Assembly: GCF_001684955.1 (NCBI RefSeq)
Contig: NZ_MAYF01000046.1
Coordinates: 1 to 62,661 of the forward strand
Source of the DNA: Chryseobacterium contaminans
GTDB taxonomy: Bacteria; Bacteroidota; Bacteroidia; Flavobacteriales; Weeksellaceae
Reading direction: 5' to 3'
DNA length: 62,661 bases
This document shows, piece by piece, positions 61,160 through 62,661 of this stretch. The stretch's first letter is position 1. The number at the start of each line of letters is the position of its first letter. Below the pieces are notes generated by a model. The model was not told where the DNA came from, did not search any database, and was given only the letters and a program-made list of their open reading frames with translations. The translations under genes were made by a program, and so were the position numbers.

Positions 61160-62661
61160 TTACTTTGTCCAGGTGATTTTTGAATGCTTTACCTCATCAG
61201 AGCTAGTTCCGATCATAATGTCAAATTCTCCTGGTTCCCAGTCATATTTCAACTCTCCGTTATAGAATTTAAGGTTTTCCGGGGTTATTGTAAAGGTTAC
61301 TTTTTTCGATTCTCCTTTTTTCAAAAATATTTTCTGAAAGCCTTTGAGTTCTTTTACTGGTCGTGTAATACTTCCCACCATATCTCTGATATACAGCTGA
61401 ACCACCTCAGCACCATCGTAGTTTCCTGAATTGGTTACCGTTACAGATGCTTCAACCGTCTGGTTTCCTTTCGGATTGGAATTGGAAATACTAATATCCG
61501 AATAATTGAACTTGGTATAACTCAATCCATATCCAAACGCAAACAACGGGGTATTGCATTCATCCATATAATTGGAACGGAACCTTTGGTATTCACATTT
61601 ATCGGTCAGTTTCTGATCTAACGGGCGACCTGTATTTTTAGCATTATAATAAATAGGAACCTGCCCCAGGCTTCTTGGAAAGGTCATCGGAAGTTTTCCT
61701 GATGGATTTACTTTTCCGAAAAGAACATCAGCCATTGCATTTCCTGCTTCTGAACCGGGAAACCATGCGTTCAGAATTGCATCAGGAATATCTTTTACAT
61801 TCGTTAATGCCAACGGACGACCTGTGAAAAGGATCATAGCGATAGGTTTCCCTGTCTTTTTCAATTCATTTAATAGGTCAACCTGTGATTGAGGAATCGT
61901 GATTTCTGATCTTGAAGAAGATTCACCGCTCATTTCTGCAGATTCTCCGATGGCTAAAACAATAACGTCTGCTTTATTGGCAACATCCACTGCTTCTTTT
62001 AAAAGTTCTTCTTTTGAGCGGCTGTCTCTATCTGTTTTCTTTCCGTGAGCGGCATAGATCTCTTCCAGCTTTGCATCATAATCTATATTAGCTCCTTTTG
62101 CAGAAAGGAATTTTACTTCTTTACCATAGTTTGCCTGAAGCCCCTGCATTAAGTTCACTGAAACACTATGCTTTGTAGCAACGCTCCAGGTTCCTGCCAT
62201 GTTCATTGAATTATTTATCAATGGACCGATTACAGCAACCGTTCCGGATTTTTTTAAAGGTAATACCTGGTTTTCATTTTTCAATAAAACCATAGATTGG
62301 GCGGCAACGTTTCTTGCGATGGTGCGGTTTTCCAGGTTGTATACTTCTTTGGCCGCCAATTTTGCATCACCGTGCTTGTATGGATTATCAAAAAGTCCTA
62401 AATCATATTTTGCTTCAAGGATTCTTCTGGCAGCCATATCAATTTCTGCCTGGGTAACTTTTCCTTCGGATAATGATTTTTTTAAAGTGGTTAAAAAGCC
62501 TTCTCCTACCATATCCATATCAATTCCAGCTTTTAAAGCCAGTGCCGAAACCTGCTGAAGATCTCCCATTCCGTGATCAACCATTTCATTGATTCCAGTA
62601 TAGTCTGTGACTACAAATCCTTTGAATTTCCATTGATTTCTCAATACTTCGGTCTGTAACC
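61160..62661 (-). CDS. bglX: GH3 beta-glucosidase, 5' end beyond the window
   Basis: The C-terminal 500 residues of a BglX-type GH3 enzyme. In-frame sequence continues through TEVLRNQW to the window edge, so the N-terminal barrel is cut. The catalytic-nucleophile region reads FKGFVVTDYTGINEM. The second GH3 domain (AVIGPLINNSMNMAGTWSV, GESAEMSGESSSRSEI) and a C-terminal FnIII-like domain (GAEVVQLYIRDMVGSITRP) are complete. It likely releases glucose from beta-linked oligosaccharides. Confidence 0.9.
   Translation of the reverse strand, partial: LQTEVLRNQWKFKGFVVTDYTGINEMVDHGMGDLQQVSALALKAGIDMDMVGEGFLTTLKKSLSEGKVTQAEIDMAARRILEAKYDLGLFDNPYKHGDAKLAAKEVYNLENRTIARNVAAQSMVLLKNENQVLPLKKSGTVAVIGPLINNSMNMAGTWSVATKHSVSVNLMQGLQANYGKEVKFLSAKGANIDYDAKLEEIYAAHGKKTDRDSRSKEELLKEAVDVANKADVIVLAIGESAEMSGESSSRSEITIPQSQVDLLNELKKTGKPIAMILFTGRPLALTNVKDIPDAILNAWFPGSEAGNAMADVLFGKVNPSGKLPMTFPRSLGQVPIYYNAKNTGRPLDQKLTDKCEYQRFRSNYMDECNTPLFAFGYGLSYTKFNYSDISISNSNPKGNQTVEASVTVTNSGNYDGAEVVQLYIRDMVGSITRPVKELKGFQKIFLKKGESKKVTFTITPENLKFYNGELKYDWEPGEFDIMIGTSSDEVKHSKITWTK

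Overview
The window looks like a chromosomal segment of a Bacteroidota, most likely Flavobacteriia close to Chryseobacterium (family Weeksellaceae). The grounds are AT-rich DNA, proteins typical of that group (a T9SS type A C-terminal sorting domain, a DUF6443-type Rhs protein, a GG-leader bacteriocin-like peptide, the long form of urocanase), Bacteroidota-style -7 elements (TAnnTTTG), and many small intergenic inverted repeats. The genus is inferred from familiarity, not from a search. No rRNA, tRNA or CRISPR array was seen.

1-12.9 kb: AraC regulator, secreted tyrosine-rich protein, GNAT acetyltransferase, two metallo-beta-lactamase-fold hydrolases, an S41 peptidase lipoprotein, a tandem duplication of an ECF sigma/membrane-protein pair, a GapN-like aldehyde dehydrogenase, an exported thiol peroxidase and a TonB-plug-like protein. 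12.9-13.8 kb: a 281-bp tandem array, nearly three copies, each carrying the same short ORF behind a perfect Shine-Dalgarno sequence. 13.8-43.6 kb: mainly housekeeping genes (hutU with a Crp/Fnr regulator, 2-hydroxyacid dehydrogenase, pcm, Gfo/Idh/MocA oxidoreductase, GH5 glucanase, 3-hydroxyacyl-CoA dehydrogenase, pheT, dnaN, dgkA, purL, purB), interrupted by a DUF559 nuclease gene enclosed in inverted double-hairpin ends (16.56-17.10 kb), a solo copy of that end at 32.68 kb, a second tandem array (34.8-35.3 kb) and two 7-bp microsatellites.

43.6-59.6 kb is an accessory island read right to left. A Bacteroidota-type promoter at 59.6 kb precedes a tight four-gene operon: a T9SS-sorted beta-propeller-like protein, a SpvB/Rhs-like shell protein, a full-length Rhs protein with a RelE/BECR-like C-terminal toxin, and a small immunity candidate. 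Downstream lie three orphan Rhs C-terminal cassettes, each keeping only the end of the Rhs core plus a new toxin (one HExxH metallopeptidase, two JAB/MPN-like HxHP domains) and its own exported immunity candidate. A 242-bp near-perfect direct repeat between the full-length gene and the first orphan would allow recombination to replace the active tip in frame. Between cassettes lie GC-richer structured noncoding DNA, micro-ORFs and truncated XRE regulators.

60-62.66 kb: two tandem paralogous small secreted proteins and a GH3 beta-glucosidase cut by the window edge. Functional calls rest on motifs read by eye; toxin and immunity activities are inferred from architecture.
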